A stretch of DNA of 64,000 nucleotides, from the NCBI GenBank assembly GCA_012295275.1, contig CM022675.1, forward strand, positions 9,080,193 to 9,144,192. The letters are read 5' to 3'. The notes under the pieces are model-generated. The model saw nothing but the letters and a program-made list of their open reading frames with translations. It had not been told where the DNA came from and ran no database searches. Position numbers and translations under genes: made by a program. Shown in pieces: positions 39,769-46,356 of the stretch (position 1 is its first letter; the number at the start of each line of letters is the position of its first letter). The DNA is from Chrysomallon squamiferum (taxonomy: Eukaryota; Mollusca; Gastropoda; Neomphalida; Peltospiridae).

Positions 39769-39902
39769 TAAAAAAAAAAAAACCAAAGGTTTTCCATCCA
39801 TTTTTTTCCCATACCCAAGCAATCTGGCTCCTTCACATACTTCTCCCCCTCTAAGTAACCAAGGGCACTGCATGTTGCCTGTAATTCCACATGCATCACC
39901 AT
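7836..39902 (-). CDS. TIMELESS: TIMELESS (timeout-type) replication fork protection protein, 38 coding exons
   Basis: Family knowledge: TIMELESS pairs with TIPIN in the fork protection complex, stabilising stalled replisomes and supporting checkpoint signalling and cohesion in the nucleus. Seen here: translated exons follow the vertebrate protein in order from the first methionine ([20 protein letters not shown]) through [45 protein letters not shown] and [11 protein letters not shown] to an acidic end (IESDDDDD). All introns are GT-AG and phases agree across 37 junctions. Coding length is 5,331 bases, about 1,776 residues, some 570 longer than human; the excess lies in a tandem exon array and a repeat exon near the C-terminus. 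Two single-base frame breaks, in exon 10 (about 34,710) and exon 37 (about 8,430), cancel in total length. Similarity is to timeless/timeout, not the insect circadian paralogue. Intron 18 hosts an opposite-strand LRR gene. Identity is secure; a few donors (exons 15 and 24) are less so. Confidence 0.95.
8287..9012 (-). CDS. TIMELESS: TIMELESS exon 37: coding minisatellite of [10 protein letters not shown] repeats
   Basis: A 726-base exon. The first 50 or so residues are unique ([20 protein letters not shown], then [15 protein letters not shown]); the rest is about 20 units of a 30-base, 10-residue repeat, consensus [10 protein letters not shown] with variants GHDNDK, GHSQDK, GLSQGQ. It ends CDQGQGQG in phase 1. 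The frame entering from exon 36 hits TAG at 8427-8429; one extra T at 8430-8431 (plus strand TATTC where other units have TATC) explains it, since the repeat resumes in the next frame and joins the conserved last exon in phase. SDSE units fit acidophilic casein kinase 2 sites (inference). The antisense open frames here are mirror images of the repeat. Confidence 0.85.
9685..9822 (-). CDS. TIMELESS: TIMELESS exon 36: diverged seventh relative of the array exon
   Basis: A 138-base phase 2-2 exon reading [16 protein letters not shown], then [20 protein letters not shown] and SDR. The end ([18 protein letters not shown]) mirrors the array exons ([20 protein letters not shown]), so it is probably the ancestral or an early-diverged copy. 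Acceptor ATTTACAG before 9822, donor GTGAAA at 9683-9684. It is separated from the array by an AAT/ATG microsatellite field at 9.83-10.37 kb. Confidence 0.85.
9826..10370. repeat. Compound AAT/ATG/AGT microsatellite field in intron 35 of TIMELESS
   Basis: Some 540 bases of AAT, AGTAAT, AACAAT and ATG triplets between array exon 10738-10869 and exon 36. Open frames of poly-Leu and poly-Met/Ile across it are artefacts. Confidence 0.9.
10738..13889 (-). CDS. TIMELESS: TIMELESS exons 30-35: tandem array of six near-identical symmetric exons
   Basis: Six copies, transcript order: 13758-13889 (132 b), 13334-13450, 12769-12885, 12216-12332, 11287-11403 (117 b each) and 10738-10869 (132 b). Each begins after a TTAAG or TTCAG acceptor and ends GATGATGAAAG with GTGA donor; each is phase 2-2, so any number can be added or skipped in frame. 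Each encodes S/R-L-S/P-P-M/L-DD, VVExxN, then [16 protein letters not shown], xIDSDDER or a close variant. The Lys-rich core looks like a nuclear localisation signal and SDDE fits the casein kinase 2 consensus; both are inferences. The two outer copies share a 5-codon ENTxT insert absent from the inner four, which suggests the inner copies amplified from one another. Flanking introns are also alike, so whole units of about 0.42-0.57 kb were duplicated. Human has a single counterpart (KKRQLLDSDEE). Confidence 0.9.
14305..20119 (-). CDS. TIMELESS: TIMELESS exons 23-29: two SANT-like segments and TIMELESS C region
   Basis: Exons 20034-20119, 19317-19449, 17717-17790, 16836-17063, 15998-16207, 15163-15281 and 14305-14642, about residues 808-1203. 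Exon 23 ([20 protein letters not shown]) plus exon 24 ([20 protein letters not shown]), and exon 25 ([20 protein letters not shown]) plus exon 26 ([18 protein letters not shown]), form the two repeated Myb/SANT-like modules of the family; in vertebrates this region binds PARP1. Exon 26 ends in a long Asp-rich stretch; exon 27 carries [20 protein letters not shown], exon 28 [16 protein letters not shown], exon 29 [11 protein letters not shown] followed by about 65 residues of Lys/Arg/Glu. Exon 23 has tandem NAGNAG acceptors (starts 20119 or 20116). The exon 29 donor is GTTAAA, weak but correct in phase. Confidence 0.9.
17190..17650. repeat. TTA/TTG microsatellite in intron 25 of TIMELESS
   Basis: Imperfect TTATTG and TTATTA triplets between exons 26 and 25. 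An AAT counterpart in the opposite sense follows at 17,797-18,190, beyond the small exon 17717-17790, so that exon sits between complementary repeat arms. Confidence 0.85.
17797..18190. repeat. AAT microsatellite in intron 24 of TIMELESS
   Basis: Interrupted AAT triplets directly upstream of the exon 25 acceptor in transcript sense. The rest of this intron (18.2-19.3 kb) is less AT-rich and holds a diverged 45-base direct repeat (about 18,487 and 18,822). Confidence 0.85.
20871..23643 (-). CDS. TIMELESS: TIMELESS exons 19-22: after the large intron, helical segment
   Basis: Exons 23584-23643, 23172-23241, 21686-21893 and 20871-21010, about residues 649-807. Exons 19-20 are a poorly conserved acidic linker ([30 protein letters not shown]), as in human. 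Exon 21 carries [20 protein letters not shown] and exon 22 [20 protein letters not shown] then LTDGYGSF, all clear counterparts of vertebrate TIMELESS. Phases run 2-1-0-0-2 without conflict. Confidence 0.9.
21011..21685. other. TIMELESS intron 21, low-complexity
   Basis: AAAT/AAT repeats and A runs; nothing coding seen. Confidence 0.5.
22211..22278. repeat. (GA)n microsatellite in intron 20 of TIMELESS
   Basis: Nearly pure GA over 68 bases, just after a run of about 30 A. The same intron has a GATA run at 22,811-22,854. Nothing else coding seen between 21,894 and 23,171. Confidence 0.9.
24305..24480 (+). repeat. Direct repeat, copy 1 (pairs with 25,795-25,955)
   Basis: Shares TAGAAAATTAGTTTGTG, ATACTGAATG, an A-rich middle and ATGGACAGAAATGTAA with the copy about 1.5 kb to the right, in the same orientation. 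Clearly diverged. It may be a duplicated intron segment or a dispersed repeat. Confidence 0.65.
25795..25955 (+). repeat. Direct repeat, copy 2 (pairs with 24,305-24,480)
   Basis: Ends about 240 bases before the nested LRR gene. Same landmark blocks in the same order as copy 1, with small indels in the A-rich middle. Confidence 0.65.
26192..28708 (+). CDS. Intronless LRR single-pass membrane protein nested in TIMELESS intron 18
   Basis: 838 residues in one exon. A hydrophobic signal peptide (about residues 12-28, [15 protein letters not shown]) precedes an LRRNT cap [16 protein letters not shown]. About 18 leucine-rich repeats of roughly 21-24 residues follow (e.g. [34 protein letters not shown]), then an LRRCT cap [16 protein letters not shown] ending near residue 535. 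Next come about 200 residues rich in Thr/Ser/Lys (a likely glycosylated stalk), a transmembrane helix near 756-778 ([20 protein letters not shown]) and a cytoplasmic tail of about 60 residues with no TIR or kinase domain. The ATG at 26213 (codon 8, context CAACCATGG) fits Kozak better than 26192. Known relatives act in adhesion, matrix binding or receptor roles; the exact family cannot be named. Opposite-strand nesting and lack of introns fit retroposition or an old intronless LRR family. Confidence 0.9.
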   Translation: MKIISSTMEVNLQVVVIFFFICVVCVSGCPEICTCSNKKVNCYGKQLREIPKDIPGDTMTLDLRNNKIDHIDPSSFKNLEKLNELLLKYNEITSLEPGTFKYLKNLKNIDLGTNSIKVIKPGVFSGLVNLKGMDLSENFIVDINDSFQNLPLLERLDLGNNQIKSINGMAFNDLKNLIYLVIPKNNITKIDRFVFRPLQKLSSIILTKNPLKNANAIFARNRLLAYIDLTDCALTRIPTKLPASVQYLQLRNNNITRIRKNAFAKNRLLGILVLDQNQISVIEKGAFSSLKFLQELWLNDNRLKEFPSPLPLSVKSVYLSKNKINAVSKDDFPVDSQLKKLSLKSNEITDLKPNTFQELKNLQILFLNQNKISNLKNLTFAGLNQLSNLTLSKNFLTNIEKDAFLGLQSLAELQLAFIPEVDPPMKIHGNIFSNIPNVTFIDLQFSPSLAREAVTSDMLSALPKLVEINLMDNNLKTMSPEMETYMENVTAIKIAGNEWHCDQNLLFLKKWIKKNPRRFFLFSQIFCSSPDSLRGKRIIKLEDDEFVAVTQFPQQTTSATTTVPTRATTTTRKTKVKKSTTKRSIPTTKMSTQKVSTYKTTPMKAKYTSTVPTTKVTMVSKMMNQTRSDERGTTVKIYTRKLYMKTTMPTKGRPKSATTGSTTTYGINSNVTDNNNNNKTESFSTSKEEETTKNVSSKATVENTSNSTGKKMFDTVPEIGGGKKQDDEEINSNSTKQEELSPEEGKTKPPGNHNTKIAVIATCVSVVTIIIVIVVAVVVHRQYRKNKLVYHRALQYRQDYTNVTFFVGEPVNTNNETDLITKPKPRKRSDRGFDLINN
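28709..30605. other. Intron 18 downstream of the nested gene: its 3' UTR and filler
   Basis: AT-rich sequence with a 29-base A run near 28,885, ATTT repeats near 29,830 and a GGAT repeat near 30,353-30,378. No conserved coding segment was found. A 48-base tandem duplication at 30,545-30,640 overlaps the exon 18 donor. Confidence 0.4.
29146..29151 (+). promoter_or_regulatory. Candidate polyadenylation signal of the nested LRR gene
   Basis: AATAAA about 440 bases beyond the stop of the LRR gene. Other AATAAA matches occur to 30.2 kb, so the true end is uncertain; it should stay short of TIMELESS exon 18 at 30,606. Confidence 0.3.
30606..31762 (-). CDS. TIMELESS: TIMELESS exons 16-18: acidic linker and WPE block
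   Basis: Exons 31603-31762, 31190-31270 and 30606-30703, about residues 536-648. They read [53 protein letters not shown] and [20 protein letters not shown], matching the human stretches around PFDAASEV and EVWPEGD. Exon 18 ends LPR using donor GTAGGT at 30,604-30,605. The last part of exon 18 and its donor are duplicated 48 bases downstream. AAT microsatellites press against the exon 18 acceptor (30,711 onward). Confidence 0.9.
30711..31180. repeat. AAT/AAC microsatellite field in intron 17 of TIMELESS
   Basis: AAT triplets fill almost the whole intron between exons 18 and 17, starting 8 bases from the exon 18 acceptor. Poly-Asn and poly-Ile open frames here are artefacts. Confidence 0.9.
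32261..34936 (-). CDS. TIMELESS: TIMELESS exons 10-15: conserved core, with a frame break in exon 10
   Basis: Exons: 34673-34936, 34240-34352, 33810-33914, 33179-33282, 32795-32873, 32261-32385 (about residues 272-535). Exon 10 begins [16 protein letters not shown], the most conserved block of the family. Near its end the frame reads [12 protein letters not shown], whereas the next frame gives [13 protein letters not shown], matching the family's FLENCYN block. Exon 11 must enter in phase 0, which the exon meets only if one base is restored in the four-base T run at 34,710-34,713. Exons 11-15 read [78 protein letters not shown] and [20 protein letters not shown], then a Lys-rich run as in human. 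The exon 15 donor (GTATGA at 32,260) was chosen by phase and is the weakest of the set. Confidence 0.9.
35378..39902 (-). CDS. TIMELESS: TIMELESS exons 1-9: start of the N-terminal TIMELESS domain
   Basis: Exons, transcript order: 39815-39902, 39129-39282, 38436-38553, 37892-37954, 37342-37443, 36414-36454, 36073-36187, 35836-35900, 35378-35446. They encode roughly residues 1-271, the helical-repeat N-terminal domain known to contact TIPIN and replisome parts. Diagnostic stretches are [59 protein letters not shown] and [19 protein letters not shown]. The start was chosen at the ATG at 39902 because it opens the first conserved exon; a second ATG two codons later could also serve. An AG acceptor at 39936-39937 implies the exon begins at 39935 with 5' UTR and that a further noncoding exon lies upstream, which I could not place. 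Confidence 0.93.
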
Positions 39903-39935
39903 GGTAACAGAATGCTAAAATCACCTCAGCTATTT
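39903..39935 (-). other. TIMELESS: TIMELESS 5' UTR part of first coding exon
   Basis: On the minus strand a pyrimidine-rich tract ending in CACAG sits immediately before 39935, followed by 33 bases and the ATG at 39902. This reads as a splice acceptor in the 5' UTR, so the promoter and at least one noncoding exon should lie between about 40.0 and 41 kb. No upstream exon could be identified by eye. Confidence 0.5.
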
Positions 39936-40055
39936 CTGTGGAAAATAAAAAACATAAATGTCGAACTTGACATACAATAAGTTATTTTTTCTTTTTCATT
40001 TATTTATTTTATTTTTTATTTATTTTATTATTATTATTATTATTTTGTTTTTATA

Positions 40056-40089
<34 letters not shown>

Positions 40090-40649
40090 TAATTTTCCCA
40101 AACTTCGTCAGTTCGGATGTACTGAAAAGCGACACAACCACTGCACGTATTACGTAGCTATTGGTATCGCTCAAAGTCAGTCTAACCATAAGACCAAATC
40201 GACTTCTAATAATAGCATTGAATGAAATATCTTATTAAATATTGTCCATAATTAAAATCACTTGAAATATAATGCGTAACTATATAAACGCATTACACTA
40301 ATCGATTTTATACCAGTGTTTACCAGGGTTCTGTTCACTTCATTCTTGTGAATCTCAATCTGACAGCAGACGTACGTTTTGGTTTTCAAGCATTTGATTC
40401 AAAAATCTAATTCAACAATCAGTGTCAGATCTCGGTCAAAATAAAATATAATGTTACTGTTATGTAAGCTAAATTACAAAATTACCTTCTGCTTATTAAT
40501 TCACTTTTGTAACAGGTTTTAACAGAACAGGAAAAACATTCCTTCCATTAACATTACAAATTTGGCGGTAAATTTTCATTTTGTATTAGAGTTATCTACC
40601 TTTAGTCTCTTTGGAAATGACATTGTGCATTTATTTTGGTTCCTTCAGG

Positions 40650-40683
<34 letters not shown>

Positions 40684-40810
40684 TTCTTTGTGGTAGCGTG
40701 AATTGAGAATACAATCTTGGCGCTTTGTAGAAACGAAATGGTACACAAAAAATATTTTTAAAACGTCATTATTTCGATATTATCTCCACTGTAGTAAACT
40801 AGCTGTATTT

Positions 40811-40812
<2 letters not shown>
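39936..40812. other. Region upstream of TIMELESS, likely with its promoter
   Basis: Between the TIMELESS 5' exon and a CT run. The stretch 40,100-40,650 is less repetitive and is the best place for the missing noncoding first exon, but no promoter motif or splice donor could be assigned with confidence. Confidence 0.35.

Positions 40813-40889
<77 letters not shown>
40813..40889. repeat. (CT)n microsatellite
   Basis: Pure CT over 77 bases. Together with the GA run at 41,560-41,640 it forms complementary arms about 670 bases apart. Confidence 0.95.
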
Positions 40890-40892
<3 letters not shown>

Positions 40893-41556
40893 TGTGTCAA
40901 ATTATGCATATATTTATAAGTGGACTGAACTCACTGAACACAATCCACCATTTAGATATGTATTTTAATAATATAGTCAAAACAGAGAAGAAATATTTAT
41001 TTTTTTTTATTTATTTTTTTTCTTCATATTTTTCATTTCCTGCTATTTCGTGGATTCATTCATTCTTCAACTTCTTTGTTTCTTTCTATTATTTTTGCTC
41101 TTTAGAAAAAAAAAAAAAAAAATCTTGTTGGAAGAATGAAAACAACGATAATGACCAATCAATGTTTTGCCTTCATCTCAAATTCTTAACGCTCGTTAAG
41201 AACATGATTTGCCTCCTGATACCACCACTGTCCTCCAGCTAGATATCCTTTAGACGCCACAAACATCGATTCTTGGCAACCAAAAGATTAAACTGAATTT
41301 AGACTAGAACAAAAATCGGCTGGAAGTCATGCAAAGAATGGATAATAAGCACGGAACTGACATTATTGTTATTACTGTTGTTGTTGCTGTCGTCGTCGTT
41401 GTCGTTTTTTCGTTTTGATAATATTATTGTATTAATATATGGCTAATGAACAATTATCTGATGATATTCTCTTTCTTGCTGTTTAAACTTGTTAACCGTG
41501 CCAACAAATAAAATTGTCATAAATTAGTATCTTTTACCCAAAATGTTGTAATGAAC

Positions 41557-41559
<3 letters not shown>

Positions 41560-41640
<81 letters not shown>
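41560..41640. repeat. (GA)n microsatellite
   Basis: Pure GA over about 81 bases, followed by a TTA run (41,716-41,769) that abuts the decayed RBBP9 copy. Confidence 0.95.
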
Positions 41641-41643
<3 letters not shown>

Positions 41644-41712
41644 ACTATTACTTTCTTTTTCCTTTCTTCCGTTGTTTGTTTGGTGTGGGTTTTTGTTTTT
41701 TTTATTATTTAA

Positions 41713-41769
<57 letters not shown>

Positions 41770-41780
41770 CCACTGTAAAA

Positions 41781-42015
41781 ACAATGTCAAAGATTTTGAA
41801 AAGAAAATAATTCGGCATTCAAATCTTCTGCTCTGACCACGGAATAAACTGGATCATCATGTGATCCAAACAGATTTGGTGTTCTTCTTAATTTTGATCT
41901 ATTCCCAAGGCCTGTTGTAATATTTACTTTGCCGTTAATTTTCTATCCCCAGATCTGTTACATATGTGGATACCAAAACAATACCAGCAGCTTTGTACTT
42001 TTCCCTAAATCTAAC
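41781..42015 (-). pseudogene. RBBP9: Decayed RBBP9 copy, C-terminal half
   Basis: This stretch aligns base by base with 45,440-45,690 of the intact gene (shared landmarks: GAAAAGAAAATAATTCGGCA, CCAAGGCCTGTTGTAATAT, CCCCAGATCTGTTACA). On the minus strand NAELFSFQ continues as NL then TGA just where the intact gene has the DRGHF catalytic histidine motif, so the copy ends early. The acid motif reads GSHDDP. It lacks the nucleophile segment and start. A dead gene fragment. Confidence 0.8.
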
Positions 42016-42250
42016 TTTCTTTTTACTTTCGTTTAATTTAATTTAATTTAATTTTATATTTTATTTTATTTTATTTTATTTTTTCCCACATTTTAATTAA
42101 TTCTTCTGTCGATAATTTTTTTTATTTTTTTTTTTTTTTTTTTTTTAAATTGTAGTTAAGCTAATATGTCCGTAAAATGTTCTGATTGAGAGAGAGAGAG
42201 AAAAAATAATTTAAAAAAAGTATGCATCTAAACCATCAACTATTACTATC

Positions 42251-42605
42251 AACATTCTGCTCTGTTCCAGATAAAATGGATCACCTTGGGAGGAGGGAGT
42301 AATTTTTATTTTGTCCCATACTCGCGGTCTGCGCTCATTCTTAAAACTAGATCAGACAGATCAGTGGAAACCAAAACAATACTCTTCTGCAAATCTCATC
42401 GCCGCTTTTTGCACCGGAGCTATGGCCGTCATTATCGTCTGCTCTTCGCGCGTAATCGTCTCGTGCAGAAACCGAATCCCGATACTCTCTCACGCCAAGT
42501 CTGAATCTGGCATATATCGAACTTCGAAGAGAATACCTGACTCGTTGTTAAAAAAAGTTCCGAGCAGCCGATTCCAGAAATAATTACTATTTTACATCCA
42601 GACGT
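42251..42605 (-). pseudogene. RBBP9: Decayed RBBP9 copy, N-terminal half with scrambled end
   Basis: The minus strand reads CKIVIISGIGCSELF, matching the start of RBBP9, then shifts frame to ESIGIRFLHETITREEQTI and AAMRFAEEY. The nucleophile elbow GHSSG is replaced by AIAPV, so the active serine is gone. A short piece at 42,251-42,290 resembles the acid-motif region of the intact gene (TTCTGCTCTG, GGATCA), with the middle missing. Probably the other half of the copy at 41.8 kb or a second tandem copy, broken by deletion. Confidence 0.75.
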
Positions 42606-43360
42606 CACACAGTTATTTATAAAATAATAATTTATCAACAACAACAATAATAATAATAATTGAAAAATAAAGCAGAAAGTTAATACGTTTACAGTTATAA
42701 ATACTTGGGAATTTTTTTTTTTTTTTTTTTTTTTTCTCTGTAAGAATATCCATGTTTGTGAAATTGTGCGTTCATGTGTATGAGTGAGAAAATGAGAGAC
42801 AGCGGGCCTACCAGGCCTACGAGTTAGAAATGAAATGAAGTTTCAGAATTAATTTAAACTGACTCGAAGCATTCCAACATTGAGATAATATTCTGAATGA
42901 AACAATGATAAAAAAAAAAAAAAACTTTGCTTTGTTTTTGTTTTTTTAAAATGATTCCATAAGTTTCGCGGTTTTTTTTTTCTTTTCTTTTTCTTTTTTG
43001 TTTCCAGCAATATAAATAATTCTAGCTGCGCAAAATACCTTGCTCTGTACCGTCTTATTACGTCGTTAACCCCAGTCCATGACAGGGGCGGATTGTAGGG
43101 GTTCCCACGGAATTCCCCTGGCTAAAATAAATAAATAAATAAATAAATATAATTATACACGTATGTATGTGTGTATACCCTCTCAAGCCCTCATCCATAC
43201 ATTATAACGTTCAAGTGCACGTCTACAGTCTTTCACTCATTTTGAAATTCAGGTCATGGATGTTAACACTGCAGCTGCACGTGCTAATTACGTGTAAATG
43301 AAGGCTAATAAGTGTATTAAGTAACACTGATGTATGCATTAGTGTGTACAGTTCACAATA

Positions 43361-43417
<57 letters not shown>

Positions 43418-43778
43418 ATATCCTGTAAATTTTGTAATTTCAAATTATAAACATTTACCTATTGTTTCGAGACCCCTCCCCAGTATCTAAAGCATGATCC
43501 GCCCCTGAAAAGAGTTCGGTTGTGGATGAAGTCAGATTAGAAACCTGTCATACGCATACGGACATATCCAAGCAGACTTTGTGGACAAGTCACAAATTAT
43601 CTTAGAGAATAATTTGCAAGGGACAGAACCGAAGCAGCATTATTAATGCAATATCGTTTTGTGTAGGCCTACGTGTCCAACGATGTAGACTTCAAAGAAT
43701 TGATTTCCCTCTGTGTACACACATTCTTATCATGCGATCGCGTGTTTGTTGAAAATGAAACGTAAAACAAACTGAATT

Positions 43779-43845
<67 letters not shown>

Positions 43846-45286
43846 AAGTAATTTCCATCCATTATAATATACATACATGTATGCATACTTATATACTTAC
43901 ATACACACACATACATGAATGTGTCACTTAGTTACCAAGACAATTCTTCACATATTACTTTTACGATCTTGTTTCCATTGATATTCAAATATAACACTAA
44001 GTAATGATTAACATTTCTATATAACGTAATTTCACGCAATTACATCGTCTTATAACGCGTATGCTATATTTACTCTACGATGTGACGTAATTTGCCGAAA
44101 AAAGCTAAAATTAAGACGTCGTTTCAGCTTATTGCGTAACACAGCTAAATTCACTCAGTGGTTACATTTACACATTACTTTTCGTCAATTGTGACGTCTG
44201 CCTCTCCGACTTAATACTGTGTTAATGCTAATTAGTTTTCAGTATTGTTTGTAATTAATTGTTGTACACAAGGAAGATTAGTATTTTTCTAACTGAGAAA
44301 TAATTTCTCTGCATTGAGCTGTACATTATTTTTTATTTTATTTTCTTATCTATCAGTAATACACATATAATAATAATAATATTAAATATAATAATAATAA
44401 TAATAATAACAATAATAATAATAATAATAATTTGTGATTAACAGTTCCTATTTATATAAAAATGTAATTATATACGTGTTTACGTGCATGCGTGTATTGC
44501 CAGAAGCCAGTTCAAGATAAAGATTTTTAAGAATGAAGTACAAAACGAGTAGTGGAAATGTTTCATATGTTTTCTACACGTGCAAATGTAAAAACACCCC
44601 GACAAACAGGAAAGATGGAAACTATAGAACTGTATACACACGTCTATCCGATTTCATTTATTTACTAATTCTGCGTAAAATGAGTTAATTTTAGAGCAAA
44701 AACGTAGCTTCCTGAAATAATGATAAACAAACTGACAGCGAAAAAATAAATGCTTAATAAAATAAATAATTAAAAAACTAATAATAAACATTTCCTTGGA
44801 CTTCTTATTTATTATTTTTTATACTTTATTATCATAAAAGATTGTAACTAAAATTAAAGTAACTAGTAACTAAAGAAAATGTGTTTAAATATCCCAATAA
44901 CAACAACAACAATCGAATTTTATTAACATCCAAACAGTATTTGAAATGGGTGCATTTATTTAATTTAAATCTGATGTATCATTTCTGCAAAATTGCAGAA
45001 TATAATTATTTTCACAGCAGGTTGGAATGTACGTACCACAGCGCAACAAAAAGATAAACATAAATGTTGGGTTTTCAGTTCTTTCTCTTTGTAACGTCAT
45101 CTGTGAAAAACCAAAGAGGGAATCTGCCCGAAATCATAGTCCATCGCAGTCTTACTGTATTACTGTCAAACTTTATGTCAGCAAAGGTTGGTTGCGAGTT
45201 AAAAAAAAAAAAAATTAATCAGCCGACAGATGTTTTAGGTTATTTAGCTCAGTCACAGATATATATCCAACTAATGATGGTATTAT
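42606..45286. other. Intergenic between RBBP9 pseudogene and RBBP9
   Basis: Holds the inverted-repeat element (43,083-43,507), a GA run (43,782-43,842) and an AAT run (44,394-44,430). No coding segment recognised. Confidence 0.5.
43083..43507. mobile_element. 425-bp non-autonomous DNA element with 11-bp terminal inverted repeats
   Basis: The element starts CAGGGGCGGAT (43083-43093) and ends ATCCGCCCCTG (43497-43507), perfect inverted termini. Such CAGGGGCGGATC ends are typical of short hAT-like or related MITEs in animals. The interior contains an AAAT run and a CT run (43,364-43,415) and no transposase. I could not find a matching 8-bp target duplication, so the superfamily stays open. Confidence 0.6.
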
Positions 45287-45292
45287 TTTATT
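45287..45292 (-). promoter_or_regulatory. RBBP9: Candidate polyadenylation signal of RBBP9
   Basis: Minus-strand AATAAA about 72 bases beyond the RBBP9 stop, a normal distance for a short 3' UTR. Confidence 0.4.
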
Positions 45293-45363
45293 ATTTTGAT
45301 CGGCCGTCAGTGCGCAAAGCTTTAGAGAACAAAAGAAGGGGCTTTTACTTATTTGGTGTATTA

Positions 45364-45930
45364 CTACATCCCTTCTTCGCATTCTTTAACTTTTAAAATG
45401 AGCAGTTTCAGAAGCTCTGGAAAAGTGCTGGACATAAAATGTCCACGATCTTGAAAAGAAAATAATTCGGCATTCAGATTGTCGGCGACTTCGTTCTGCT
45501 CTGACCAGGGAATAAACGGATCATCTTGCGATCCAAACTGAGCCACAAATTTTGTATTCTCCTTTATTTTCGTCCATTCCCAAGGCCTGTTGTAATATCC
45601 ACTTTGCCGTTCGTTTTCTATCCCCAGATCTGTTACACATGCGGATACCAAAACAATGCCACCAACTTTGTACTTTTCCGCAAATCTCATCGCCGCTTCT
45701 GCTCCGGAACTGTGGCCAACAATTATCGTCTGCTCGTCACACTTAAGCTCCTCGCGCATGAACGGAATCCAAATACTTTCCCGCGCCACCTCTGGATCGG
45801 GCATTGAGCGTAGTTCGCAAAAAATACCATTCTGCTCTAATCTTTTGTGCAACCATCCGTACCAGTTTGCTTTAAAAACTTCTGAGCATCCATTCCCCGG
45901 TATTATAGCTACCTTATATCCAGTCGTCAT
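45364..45930 (-). CDS. RBBP9: RBBP9-type serine hydrolase
   Basis: 188 residues, against about 186 in human, in a single coding exon. RBBP9 is a small alpha/beta-hydrolase with an active serine hydrolase site that also binds retinoblastoma protein; the natural substrate is unsettled. Seen: glycine-rich start VAIIPGNGCSEVF, then WYGWLHKRLEQ and MPDPEVARESIWIPFM, nucleophile elbow IIVGHSSGAEAAMRFAEKY (Ser in GHSSG), SGYYNRPWEWTKIKENTKFV, acid motif FGSQDDPFIPWSEQNEVAD and catalytic His in DRGHF. All three catalytic positions are present. The start MTTGYKV at 45930 was preferred over the upstream frame opening (poly-Phe/Leu from T-rich DNA): the family begins here, and an acceptor (GTTAACAG) ends at 45,936, so the upstream part is intron or UTR. 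Two decayed relatives lie 3 kb downstream on the same strand. Confidence 0.93.
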   Translation of the reverse strand: MTTGYKVAIIPGNGCSEVFKANWYGWLHKRLEQNGIFCELRSMPDPEVARESIWIPFMREELKCDEQTIIVGHSSGAEAAMRFAEKYKVGGIVLVSACVTDLGIENERQSGYYNRPWEWTKIKENTKFVAQFGSQDDPFIPWSEQNEVADNLNAELFSFQDRGHFMSSTFPELLKLLILKVKECEEGM

Positions 45931-45935
45931 TCTGT

Positions 45936-46306
45936 TAACTATTGAAAGAAAAAAAAAAAAAAAAAAAAATAGGTAAAGGAGGCAGAAAAGTAGAAAATAA
46001 AAAATGAAATTATTTGAATTTTCACATCGTTTCCTGTAAATCTGGTAAACAAAGTGATAACAAAAAAAAAAAAAAAAAACAATAATAAAATAAATATACA
46101 AACAAAAAATGAATTATTTTAATTATTTGATTATAATAGTATATATGTGTGTGTGTGTGTGTGTGTGTGCAAAAAGAAATAATTAAAATAAACTAGACGT
46201 TAATTTTCTTAGTATAAAAAAAATATAACAATAAAAGGTTTTAATTGCAGTTCTGAGATAATGCTAGTTTTCAAAAAGCACTAAATGCTAATATATATTT
46301 AACAAT

Positions 46307-46356
<50 letters not shown>

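Noticed and set aside
42286-42583. Plus-strand frames of 72 and 90 residues
   Set aside because: Antisense of the decayed RBBP9 copy.
45931-46101. 57-residue N-terminal extension of RBBP9
   Set aside because: It is Phe/Leu from T-rich DNA, is absent from the family, and an acceptor site precedes the normal start.
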